Part shown: positions 32,504 through 40,924 of the stretch, in pieces
Position numbering within the stretch: the stretch's first letter is position 1
Layout of the letters: every line of letters starts with the position of its first letter
Source: JBDTSW01 sp051004675
Lineage (GTDB): Bacteria > Actinomycetota > Thermoleophilia > Solirubrobacterales > 70-9
Length of the DNA stretch: 64,000 nucleotides
Assembly: GCA_051004675.1 (NCBI GenBank)
Contig: JBPCKC010000012.1
Coordinates: 1-64,000, forward strand
Direction: 5' to 3'
Translations under genes and position numbers: made by a program
The notes under the pieces: generated by a model
Databases searched by the model: none
What the model was told of the DNA's origin: nothing
What the model saw: the letters and a program-made list of their open reading frames with translations, nothing else

Positions 32504-33373
32504 ATGGCGATCGACGTCCTCGCGCCGCTGGCGCTGGCGCTGGTGGCGCTCGGCTACTACCGGCGCTGCGCCACCCTGGCGCGGCGCGAGCGCCCGGTGG
32601 CGGGCTGGCGTCAGCTCGCGTTCGGGGCCTCGGTCCTCGTCCTGATCGCCGCCGACCTGCCTTTGCTCGCCACGCTCGCCGACGATGTGGTCGTAGCCCA
32701 CATGGCGCAGCACCTGCTGATCGCCGACCTCGCAGCGCTCCTCTTCTGCCTCGGGCTCACCGGCCCCGTGCTCCAGCCGATCCTCGCCGTTCGCTGGCTG
32801 GCCTGGCTGCGCTCGTTCGGCAACCCCCTGGTCGCGTTTCCCGTGTGGGCGCTCAGCCTCTACGTCTGGCACCTCGCCTTCCTCTACGAGGGCGTCCTCG
32901 ACAGCCAGCTCCTGCACCTGGCACAGCACGGCGCATTCTTCGGCTTCGGCCTCGCGATGTGGATGCCGCTGGCCGGCCCGCTGCCGACGCCGGCGTGGTT
33001 CTCCGACCTCGCCAAGCTCGCTTACGTGATCGCGGTGCGCTTCGCCGGAGCGGTCCTCGCGAACGTGCTGATCTGGTCCGGCGACGTGCTCTACTCCGCC
33101 TACGCCCCCGGTGAGCGCGAGCGCGGTATCGGCGCCCTCGCCGACCAGGGCGCGGCCGGGAACCTGATGATGATCGAGACCGGCGCGGTCACGATCGGCC
33201 TGTTCGCATGGCTGTTCTTCCGAGCGGCCAACCGGGGGGCCGAGAAGCAGGAGCTGCTCGACCTGGCCGACCGCCACGGTGTCCCGCTGGATCCCGCGCG
33301 GGCGGCGCGGGCCGTGGCGGCGGGGCGGGGCCCGGCGCTGCGCCGGCGCATCCTGGGGGACGGCCGAGCATGA
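32504..33373 (+). CDS. ctaG: Cytochrome c oxidase assembly protein, CtaG/caa3 type
   Basis: 289 residues, about seven transmembrane helices. Conserved His-rich helices include 'AHMAQHLLIADLAALLFCLGLTGPV' and 'LYVWHLAFLYEGVLDSQLLHLAQHGAFFGFGLAMWMPLAGPLP', typical of the CtaG_caa3 family linked to copper-A/caa3 oxidase assembly. The C-terminus is a basic cytoplasmic tail. No oxidase subunit genes are adjacent. It overlaps the next gene by four bases (ATGA). Confidence 0.82.
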   Translation: MAIDVLAPLALALVALGYYRRCATLARRERPVAGWRQLAFGASVLVLIAADLPLLATLADDVVVAHMAQHLLIADLAALLFCLGLTGPVLQPILAVRWLAWLRSFGNPLVAFPVWALSLYVWHLAFLYEGVLDSQLLHLAQHGAFFGFGLAMWMPLAGPLPTPAWFSDLAKLAYVIAVRFAGAVLANVLIWSGDVLYSAYAPGERERGIGALADQGAAGNLMMIETGAVTIGLFAWLFFRAANRGAEKQELLDLADRHGVPLDPARAARAVAAGRGPALRRRILGDGRA

Positions 33374-34863
33374 GCTCGAATCGCTTCCTCTACCTGCTGG
33401 TCTTCGTGGTCGGCACCGGAAGCCTCGGCGCGGAGATCGCGGCCGTGCGCCTCATGTCACCCTTTTTCGGCGCCTCCACGATCGTCTGGGCCAACACCAT
33501 CGGGGTCGTCCTGGTGGCGCTCTCGATCGGCTATTGGCTGGGCGGGCGCCTGGGCGACCGCCGCCCGACGGTCGAGGCCCTCTGCAAGATGATCCTGGCG
33601 GCGGCGGTGCTGCTGGCCGTCGTGCCGCTGGTGGCCCGCCCGTTCTTCGACATCTCCGTAGACGCCCTCGACCGGATCGAGGCCGGCGCCTTCGTCGGCT
33701 CTTTGGTCGGCGTGCTGTTCCTGATCGCGATCCCGATCGTGATGCTCGGCACCTGCTCGCCCTGGGCGATCCGGCTCGCGGTCTCCGACGTCGAGCACGC
33801 CGGCACCGTCGCGGGGCGCCTGTACGCGATCTCCACCGTGGGATCGCTCCTCGGCACGCTGCTGGCGGCCCTGGTCCTGATCCCCCTGATCGGGACGCAG
33901 CGGACGTTTCTCGTCTTCGCCGCGGTGATCGCCCTGGTGGCGACGGCCGGCCTGGGATGGCGCTTCGCCGCGGTGCCGGTGGCGCTGGCCGCTGCGATCG
34001 CGCTCCCCGTCGGCACCGTCAAGGCCGCAAACGATGGCGAGGTCATCTACGAGACCGAGACGGAGAACCAGTACGTGCGCGTGGTGGAGGAGGAGGACGG
34101 GGACCGGCTGCTGGAGCTGAACGAAGGCCAGGCGGTCCACTCTCTCTACCGGCCGGGCAGCTACCTGACCGACAACGTCTGGGACGGGTACCTGGTGCTC
34201 CCGTTCACCGGCCTGTCCGAGGCGCCGGAGCGCATCGCGATCCTGGGCAACGCGGCCGGGACGACGGCTCGGGCCTACGGCCACTACTTCCCGGCGACCG
34301 AGATCGACGGCGTGGAGATCGACCCCGAGCTCGAGGAGGTGGGGACGCGCTTCTTCGACATGGGCTCGGCCGAGAACCTGACCGTCCACAACGAGGATGC
34401 GCGGCCGTGGCTGCGACGCTCCGAGGGTGGCTACGACGTGATCATGGTCGACGCCTATCGCCAGCCCTACATCCCGTTCTATTTGGCCACGAAGGAGTTC
34501 TTCGAGCTCGTCCGCGACCGGCTGGCCCCCGGCGGGGTCGTCGTCGTCAACGCCGGCCACCCGGAGGGCAACGACGACCTGGAGACGGTGCTGGGCTCGA
34601 CGATGGCGGCCGCGTTCCCGACGGTCCTGCGCGACCCGATCGAAGACACCAACACGCTGCTCGTCGCGAGCGAGGCGCCGATCTCGGGCCGGCGGCTGCT
34701 GGAGCGGGCGAGCGAGCTGCCGCCCGACCTCCAGCGGGTCGCCGCGGTCGAGGGCGGTCAGGTGCAGGAGCGGCTCTCCGGCGACGAGGTCTACACCGAC
34801 GACCACGCTCCCGTCGAGTGGCTCATCGACCGCTCCATCCTGGGCTACGCCTCGGATGAGTAG
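33370..34863 (+). CDS. Membrane-fused spermidine-synthase-like protein
   Basis: 497 residues. The N-terminal half (1-220) has six to seven membrane helices of the type fused to spermidine-synthase domains ('GTGSLGAEIAAVRLMSPFFGAS', 'SIGYWLGGRLGDRRPT', 'YAISTVGSLLGTLLAALVLIP'). The C-terminal half is a class I methyltransferase-like/spermidine synthase fold ('ERIAILGNAAGTTARAYGHYFP', 'IDGVEIDPELEEVG', 'YDVIMVDAYRQPYIPFYLATKEFFELVRDRLAPGG'). Whether it makes polyamines is doubtful, since many such fusions lack the aminopropyltransferase residues. A start codon overlaps ctaG, so the two are coupled; they may both serve the membrane. Confidence 0.8.
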   Translation: MSSNRFLYLLVFVVGTGSLGAEIAAVRLMSPFFGASTIVWANTIGVVLVALSIGYWLGGRLGDRRPTVEALCKMILAAAVLLAVVPLVARPFFDISVDALDRIEAGAFVGSLVGVLFLIAIPIVMLGTCSPWAIRLAVSDVEHAGTVAGRLYAISTVGSLLGTLLAALVLIPLIGTQRTFLVFAAVIALVATAGLGWRFAAVPVALAAAIALPVGTVKAANDGEVIYETETENQYVRVVEEEDGDRLLELNEGQAVHSLYRPGSYLTDNVWDGYLVLPFTGLSEAPERIAILGNAAGTTARAYGHYFPATEIDGVEIDPELEEVGTRFFDMGSAENLTVHNEDARPWLRRSEGGYDVIMVDAYRQPYIPFYLATKEFFELVRDRLAPGGVVVVNAGHPEGNDDLETVLGSTMAAAFPTVLRDPIEDTNTLLVASEAPISGRRLLERASELPPDLQRVAAVEGGQVQERLSGDEVYTDDHAPVEWLIDRSILGYASDE

Positions 34864-34996
34864 GGCCACCGATCGCGCGGCGGCCTGGGTGCTGACCGGG
34901 CCCGTCGGGCGTGTCATCGCGTTCGTGGCGGACCTCGGCGGCGCCTGGCTGACCTGGGCCGCCTCGAAGGCGAGCACTAAGCTGCGCGGCTCTTGA
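34856..34996 (+). CDS. Small conserved-looking protein upstream of tig, 46 residues
   Basis: ATG at 34856 overlaps the preceding stop by eight bases. Translation begins MSRATDRAAAWVLTGPVG and continues through RVIAFVADLGGAWLTWAA to a Lys/Arg-Gly-Ser end: one amphipathic or membrane-associated helix rich in Trp and Ala. Its TGA overlaps the TTG start of tig (TTGA). I recall the WVLTGPxGR pattern from small proteins of related actinobacteria, but have no function for it. The gene exactly fills the gap between the two large genes, which supports it being real. Confidence 0.6.
   Translation: MSRATDRAAAWVLTGPVGRVIAFVADLGGAWLTWAASKASTKLRGS
34978..34992 (+). promoter_or_regulatory. Candidate -10 of tig within the small upstream gene
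   Basis: TAAGCT at 34978-34983, nine bases before the TTG start; it could give tig an independent near-leaderless message. Confidence 0.3.
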
Positions 34997-36399
34997 AGAC
35001 CACCGTCACAGAGCTGGCCGATTCGCGGGTGCGCGTGGAGGTCGAGGTACCCGCGGGCGAGCTCGAGAAGCGACTCGACCGCGCAGCCCGCGAGCTCGCG
35101 GGCGAGATGAAGCTGCCCGGGTTTCGCAAGGGCAAGGTCCCTGCCCAGCTCGTCGTCCAGCGCCTGGGCCGCGCGCCGGTCGTGGAGCAGGCCCTTCGTG
35201 GCGCGCTGCCTGAGTGGTACGACGAGGCGCTTCGCTCCAGCGGCGTCAGGCCCGTAGGCGAGCCCAAGCTCGACGTCGGGGAGCTGCCCGCGGCCGGGGA
35301 GGACCTGCTTTTTCAGATCGAGATCGGCGTCCGCCCGCCCGCGAAGCTGGGGGAGTACCTGGGCCTCGAGGTGGGCAGGCCCGAGCCGGAGGTGCCCGAC
35401 CAGGCGGTGGAGGCCGAGCTCGAGCGCCTGCGCGAGGGCTTCGCCTCGCTGAGCCCGGTGGACCGGCCGGCCGGCGAGGGCGATGTGGTCTCGCTCGACT
35501 ATCGCGGCACCGTCGAGGGCGAGCCATTCGAGGGCGGCTCGGGAAGCGACCAGCTCATCGAACTGGGATCCGCGACCCTCGTCGAGGGTTTCGAGGAGGC
35601 CCTGGTCGGAGCGTCGGCCGGCGAGGAGCGCGAGATCGCCGTCACCTTTCCCGACGACTATCGGGCCGAGGAGCTGGCCGGCAAGGCCGCGAAGTTCGAC
35701 GTGACGGTCAACGAGGTGCGCGAGAAGTCGCTGCCGGCGCTCGACGACGAGTTCGCCTCCGACGCCTCTGAGTTCGAGACCCTCGCCGACCTGCGCGACG
35801 AGATCCGCTCGCGGGCCGGCGAGGCGGCGGAGCGCCAGGCGCAGGAGGGATTCCGCGAGGCCGTCGTCGACGCCGTCGTCGCGGGGGCCACGATCGACGT
35901 CCCCGACGAGATCGTGACCGCCCAGGCCTCCGAGTCGCTCGACCGCTTTCTCCACGACCTGAGCCATAGGGGCGTCGACCCCGAGGCGTTCGTGAACGTT
36001 CAGGAGGGTGGACGGGAGGCCATGCTCGAGAGCGTGAAGGGCGACGCGGAGCGCTCCCTGCGGCGCGAGGCGGCGCTCAGCGCCGTCGCGGAGGCGGAGG
36101 CGATCGAGGTCTCCGACGAGGACCTCCTCGAGGCGCTCGGCCCCGGCGAGGGGAAGAACGACCCCCGCAAGCTGCTCGACAAGCTGCGGCAGTCCGGGCG
36201 CGACGAGCTGCTGCGGGAAGAGATCCGCATGCGCCGCGCGGCCGACCTCGTCGTCGAGGCTGCCAAGCCGATTCCCCTCGAGCGGGCCGCTGCCCGCGAG
36301 GCGATCTGGACGCCCGAAACCGGGGGCGAGAAGACAGCCGCACAGCCGGGAGGTTCCGAGGGCGAATCGGCGGGCAAGATCTGGACCCCGGGCCGCTGA
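34993..36399 (+). CDS. tig: Trigger factor
   Basis: 468 residues, ribosome-bound chaperone and peptidyl-prolyl isomerase for nascent chains. The N-terminal ribosome-binding domain has the signature 'PGFRKGKVP'. The FKBP-type PPIase domain (about 155-240) includes 'GDVVSLDYRGTVEGEPFEGG' and 'TFPDDYRAEELAGKAAKFDVTVNEV'. The C-terminal helical arms follow, with a 35-residue polar tail ending in IWTPGR, repeated from an IWTPE segment just before. TTG start in a four-base TTGA overlap. It is directly upstream of clpP, and clpX follows nearby, as in many bacteria. Confidence 0.93.
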   Translation: MKTTVTELADSRVRVEVEVPAGELEKRLDRAARELAGEMKLPGFRKGKVPAQLVVQRLGRAPVVEQALRGALPEWYDEALRSSGVRPVGEPKLDVGELPAAGEDLLFQIEIGVRPPAKLGEYLGLEVGRPEPEVPDQAVEAELERLREGFASLSPVDRPAGEGDVVSLDYRGTVEGEPFEGGSGSDQLIELGSATLVEGFEEALVGASAGEEREIAVTFPDDYRAEELAGKAAKFDVTVNEVREKSLPALDDEFASDASEFETLADLRDEIRSRAGEAAERQAQEGFREAVVDAVVAGATIDVPDEIVTAQASESLDRFLHDLSHRGVDPEAFVNVQEGGREAMLESVKGDAERSLRREAALSAVAEAEAIEVSDEDLLEALGPGEGKNDPRKLLDKLRQSGRDELLREEIRMRRAADLVVEAAKPIPLERAAAREAIWTPETGGEKTAAQPGGSEGESAGKIWTPGR

Positions 36400-36451
36400 G
36401 CGGGCGGGGTTCGTTGGCGCCGAGCCGAGCGGGAACGCCGAGGCGCTCTTA

Positions 36452-36466
36452 TAGACTGCGCGCCCG
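36452..36466 (+). promoter_or_regulatory. Candidate -10 of clpP
   Basis: TAGACT at 36452-36457 (within TATAGACT), nine bases before the ATG. Confidence 0.5.
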
Positions 36467-37075
36467 ATGAGCGAACGCGAGCCGATCCGCAACAGCCCGC
36501 TGGTGCCGATGGTGGTCGAGCAGACCTCCCGGGGCGAGCGTGCCTTCGACATCTACTCGCGCCTGCTGAACGAACGGATCGTCTTCCTCGGCACGCCGGT
36601 TACCGAGGACATCGCGAACCTGATCGTCGCCCAGCTCATCCACCTCGAGTCGGAGGATCCCGACAAGGACATCTCCATGTACATCAACTCGCCGGGCGGG
36701 TCGGTGTACGCGGGGCTCGCGATCTACGACACGATGCAGTACATCAAGCCCGACGTGCAGACCATCTGCGTCGGGGTGGCGATGAGCATGGGCGCGTTGC
36801 TGCTCGCGGGGGGCGCGGCGGATAAGCGCATGGCGCTGCCGAACGCCAAGATCCTGATCCACCAGGTTTCGGCCGGCTTCTCCGGCCAGGCGACCGATAT
36901 CGAGATCCACGCGCGCGAGATCATCGACGTGCGCAAGCGCCTCGACGAGATCATCGCCCACCACACCGGGCAGCCCTTCGACAAGGTCACCCAGGACACC
37001 GACCGCGATTACTTCATGAGCGCGCAGGAGGCGAAGGAGTACTCCATCGTCGACCGCGTGATCGAGCGCCACTAG
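36467..37075 (+). CDS. clpP: ATP-dependent Clp protease proteolytic subunit
   Basis: 202-residue serine peptidase. The catalytic triad is Ser107 (MSMGALL), His132 (ILIHQ) and Asp177 (QDTDRD), with the spacing seen in E. coli ClpP; the oxyanion-loop 'NSPGGSVYAGLAIYD' is also present. It forms 14-subunit barrels that degrade proteins unfolded by ClpX or ClpC. Many Actinobacteria carry two clpP genes in tandem; only one is here. tig lies upstream and clpX about 1.3 kb downstream, with two opposite-strand secreted-protein genes between them. Confidence 0.95.
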   Translation: MSEREPIRNSPLVPMVVEQTSRGERAFDIYSRLLNERIVFLGTPVTEDIANLIVAQLIHLESEDPDKDISMYINSPGGSVYAGLAIYDTMQYIKPDVQTICVGVAMSMGALLLAGGAADKRMALPNAKILIHQVSAGFSGQATDIEIHAREIIDVRKRLDEIIAHHTGQPFDKVTQDTDRDYFMSAQEAKEYSIVDRVIERH

Positions 37076-37105
37076 CCTCGTACTGCGTCAGCCCTCCGGG
37101 TTCCG

Positions 37106-37127
37106 GCCCCCTCGGCGCAGCGGGGGC
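37106..37127. terminator. Hairpin between clpP and the convergent secreted-protein gene
   Basis: GCCCCC (37106-37111) and GGGGGC (37122-37127) around a ten-base loop that itself contains GCGC; probably bidirectional. Confidence 0.45.
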
Positions 37128-37128
37128 G

Positions 37129-37572
37129 TCAGTCGAGCGTCACGGACCACTCGAGCCTGCCCGAGGTGCAGCCCTCGTAGCCGGCGTTGGGATAGTCGCC
37201 CGTGATCTTCAGGGTTCCCGAGACCCTCTTCTTCGTCGCGAACTCGCCGCGGATGACGGTGGCGCCGTCGAAGTTGTTGCCGTCGTTGGTGAAGACGCGG
37301 CCGAAGCGCCACTCGCGGTTGACCAGCATCGGGCCGAAGGGCGCGGTGCTCTTGGTCCTGAACGGGGCGCCCACCACGCAGGTCATGGCGACCCGCCTGA
37401 ACTTGAACGCCTCGACGACCTTCGGCTTGCCGTTGCGGTAGCGGACGTCGAGGATGACCTCGAAGCCTCCCGTGGCGGGGCCCGCAACCTCGCCGCTCGA
37501 GGACTGGGCCTCGGCGGCCGGCGGCCAGAGGAGCGCCGTGGCGGCGGCGCCGATGGCGATGTAGCGATGCAA
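37129..37572 (-). CDS. Small secreted protein, paralogue of the next gene
   Basis: 147 residues, TTG start preceded by GGGAAGGA. Signal peptide with cleavage near AAEAQ. The mature part contains 'VILDVRYRNGKPKVVEAFKFRRVAMTCVVG' and later 'GTLKITGDYPNAGYEGCTSG', with two cysteines about 80 residues apart that could form a disulphide. The same layout occurs in the neighbouring gene at 37652-38137, so the two look like a tandem duplication. No known domain recognised; a small beta-rich exported protein. Confidence 0.65.
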   Translation of the reverse strand: MHRYIAIGAAATALLWPPAAEAQSSSGEVAGPATGGFEVILDVRYRNGKPKVVEAFKFRRVAMTCVVGAPFRTKSTAPFGPMLVNREWRFGRVFTNDGNNFDGATVIRGEFATKKRVSGTLKITGDYPNAGYEGCTSGRLEWSVTLD

Positions 37573-37651
37573 GCGATCCTTCCCTGCGACCCGGTTGACC
37601 CCGCTGACTGTAGCGTCGCCCCGCCGGATGCGGGACGGCGCGCCCGCGGGC

Positions 37652-38137
37652 CTAGTCGACGCGGAAGGCCTCGTGGACCCGGGCCTTCATCTTCTGCGGA
37701 TGGGGACCGTCGTCGCCCCGCCGGGCCGTGTAGCCGCGCTTCGCGGTCGTGCAGGTTCCGGCCTCGCCGCCGAAGGTGGAAGGCCCTTCCTTGATCTCGC
37801 CCACGAGCTTGCGGCCCTGCCTCCTGAATCTGCCCTTGAAGAAGATCTTGCTGCCCATCCCGTCGCCGCCGTCGATCGTGAACCTGTTGTCGTTCACCGT
37901 GGCGGCATTGAAGTCCCACGTGGACCCGATCAGGAAGTTCCCCCCGGTGCAGTTCGCCGGGAAGCCCCTGTACCGCATCGCGTCGACCTGGAACGGCTTG
38001 CCGTTGACCCAGGTCACGTCGACGCCGATCTTGCCGCCGCCCTCGATCTTGCCGCCGTAGAACTGCTCCGCGGCTGCGGCGCTCGCCGGGACCGCGAGGG
38101 CCGTCGACGCGGCGAGGCAGATGATCAGTCGCTTCAT
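37652..38137 (-). CDS. Small secreted protein, paralogue of the previous gene
   Basis: 161 residues from ATG 38137, with GGGAGACG upstream. Signal peptide (MKRLIICLAASTALAVPASA), then 'GVDVTWVNGKPFQVDAMRYRGFPANCTGG', aligned in pattern with the sister gene's 'LDVRYRNGKPKVVEAFKFRRVAMTC', and 'GRKLVGEIKEGP...GTCTTAKRGYTAR' matching its 'GTLKITG...EGCTSGRLEW'. Function unknown. It diverges from clpX. Upstream in-frame residues to 38182 are excluded because the signal peptide would then be internal. Confidence 0.65.
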   Translation of the reverse strand: MKRLIICLAASTALAVPASAAAAEQFYGGKIEGGGKIGVDVTWVNGKPFQVDAMRYRGFPANCTGGNFLIGSTWDFNAATVNDNRFTIDGGDGMGSKIFFKGRFRRQGRKLVGEIKEGPSTFGGEAGTCTTAKRGYTARRGDDGPHPQKMKARVHEAFRVD

Positions 38138-38300
38138 GGTTCGTCTCCCTGGCTTCGGTTGCGATGTCCCTGCGGCGAGCAACCTAGCGCGCCGGGCGGT
38201 CGCGCGTCAAGGGCGCAGCGGCGCAAGGCGGCGCTCAGTTGAAGGGACGCGGCCCCCCGCCGAGTAAAGGGCAGGGGTCAAAGCCAGGCCGGGCGTGTCG

Positions 38301-38348
38301 TAACCTGCGAGGGGACGGTGGCGCCGGGCCGTAGAAGGGAGAGATCCA
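38301..38348 (+). promoter_or_regulatory. Promoter -10 and ribosome site of clpX
   Basis: TAACCT at 38301-38306 would start a message near 38313, giving a leader of about 36 bases. AAGGGAGAG at 38335-38343 is a good ribosome site about six bases before the CTG at 38349. It decides the unusual start codon. Confidence 0.5.
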
Positions 38349-39635
<1,287 letters not shown>

Positions 39636-39658
39636 CGAGCGTAGTTCGACGGCTTGGA

Positions 39659-39701
39659 CTGTCCTGCTTTGCCCACCCACTGGGGGGGTAGGGCAGGACA
39701 G
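39659..39701. terminator. Long hairpin between clpX and the convergent reductase gene
   Basis: Perfect nine-base arms CTGTCCTGC and GCAGGACAG enclose an inner GCCCACCC / GGGGGGTAGGGC stem. It lies 24 bases after clpX and 47 bases after the opposing gene's stop; bidirectional terminator likely. Confidence 0.6.
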
Positions 39702-39747
39702 CTGCCACGGGGAAGGCGCTCGCGCGCTCGGTGCCGGTGACCGTGGT

Positions 39748-40878
39748 CTAGGCCTGCGCGAGGTCCCGCTCCGGCTCGATTCCGTAGCGGCGACCCGCCG
39801 CCACCAGTTCCTCGGCGAGGGGCCAGCGGTCGGGCGTGACCTCGTCCTGGTCGGCGCTCGCTCCCTTGAGGCGCATGGAGCCGGTGTTGTCGCCGATCTC
39901 GCGGATCAGGGCGACCTGCCCGGGGTCGAGGCGGGCGCCCGGCGGCAGCGCGGCCAGCTCGGCTCGTTTGTCGGCGACCGGTCGGGCGTCCGCGCCCGCC
40001 TCCTGGATCAGGGTGGGGACGCAGCAGGCGACCGCGGGGTGGGCCAGGTTCCAGGCGCAGGCGAGCTGGATCGGCGTCAGGCCCGCGCGCTCCGCGATCG
40101 GTCGCATCCGCTCGAGCTTTCCGAGCCCGGACTCGATCCAGCCGTCGGGCCGGAAGCGGCGGTGGTCGTGCTCGCCCATGGGCGTGTCGGGCCGCAGGTC
40201 GCCCCACAGCAGACCGCCGTAATCCACCACCCGCGTGATCACCTTCACGCCGTGGCGCTCGGCGGCGTCGAGCGCAAGCTCGCCGGGCCAGGGTTCGATC
40301 GGGTTCAGGATCAGCATCGCCCAGTCGATCGCGTCGCCGAAGCGCTCGATGCACCGGATGACGTCCAGGGTGAAGCCGTTCGCCGGCCCCGGTGCGACTC
40401 CGATCATTCGCGTCAGCCCGGCCTCGCGAAGCTCCGCGATCCCGTTCCAGACGGTCTCGCTCGCGTATCCCGTGCGGTCGGGGTTGTGGAGGAACAGCAG
40501 GTCGAATGAGTCCACGCCGAGACGCTCGAGCGAGCGCTCGGTCGCCATTCGCAGGTAGCCGGCGTACCCGCTCGGTCCGCGCAGGCGGGCGTCCGTGAAC
40601 CGCGGGAAACCGCGCGGGCCGTCGCGCTCTCCTTCGTAGAAGTCGTGGCCCACGGCTCCGACCAGCGAGTACGAGTCCCGGTCGAGCCCGGCCAGCGCCC
40701 GTCCCAGCAGCGAATCCGCCTGGCCCTGCCCGTAGGTGTCCGCCGTGATCACCGTGTCGATCCCGTCGCCGGGCCGAAGCAGCTCCGCGAGGGCGCCGTC
40801 GGGCAGCGGTTCTCCGAAGTGCATGAACCGCCCGCCGCTCCAGGTTCCCAGCGCGGTTCGGGTGGGGTCGAGCGCCAT
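39748..40878 (-). CDS. Aldo/keto reductase family protein
   Basis: 376 residues, NAD(P)H-dependent oxidoreductase on a TIM barrel. It shows family signs: 'DTVITADTYGQGQADSLLGRAL' near the start (catalytic Asp/Tyr region), 'LERLGVDSFDLLFLHNPDR', 'GIAELREAGLTRMIGVAPG', 'TPIQLACAWNLAHPAVACCVPTL'. The usual catalytic Lys/His are less obvious than in canonical members, so it may act on an unusual substrate. The ATG at 40878 is preferred, with a leaderless -10 seven bases upstream; 39 further in-frame residues would overlap valS. Divergent from valS. Confidence 0.8.
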   Translation of the reverse strand: MALDPTRTALGTWSGGRFMHFGEPLPDGALAELLRPGDGIDTVITADTYGQGQADSLLGRALAGLDRDSYSLVGAVGHDFYEGERDGPRGFPRFTDARLRGPSGYAGYLRMATERSLERLGVDSFDLLFLHNPDRTGYASETVWNGIAELREAGLTRMIGVAPGPANGFTLDVIRCIERFGDAIDWAMLILNPIEPWPGELALDAAERHGVKVITRVVDYGGLLWGDLRPDTPMGEHDHRRFRPDGWIESGLGKLERMRPIAERAGLTPIQLACAWNLAHPAVACCVPTLIQEAGADARPVADKRAELAALPPGARLDPGQVALIREIGDNTGSMRLKGASADQDEVTPDRWPLAEELVAAGRRYGIEPERDLAQA

Positions 40879-40891
40879 CCGGGAAACGCTA
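40879..40891 (-). promoter_or_regulatory. Candidate leaderless -10 of the aldo/keto reductase gene
   Basis: Minus-strand TAGCGT (complement of 40886-40891), seven bases before the ATG at 40878. Confidence 0.45.
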
Positions 40892-40911
40892 GCGCGCCGG
40901 AGCTCTCTAAC

Positions 40912-40924
40912 TAGACTCGCCGCC
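40912..40924 (+). promoter_or_regulatory. Candidate leaderless -10 of valS
   Basis: TAGACT at 40912-40917, seven bases before the ATG. It lies where the -35 of the opposite gene would be, so the two divergent promoters overlap. Confidence 0.5.

Noticed and set aside
33457..36552. 1,031-residue minus-strand open frame
   Set aside because: Antisense to the spermidine-synthase-like and trigger-factor genes, which have strong motif support.
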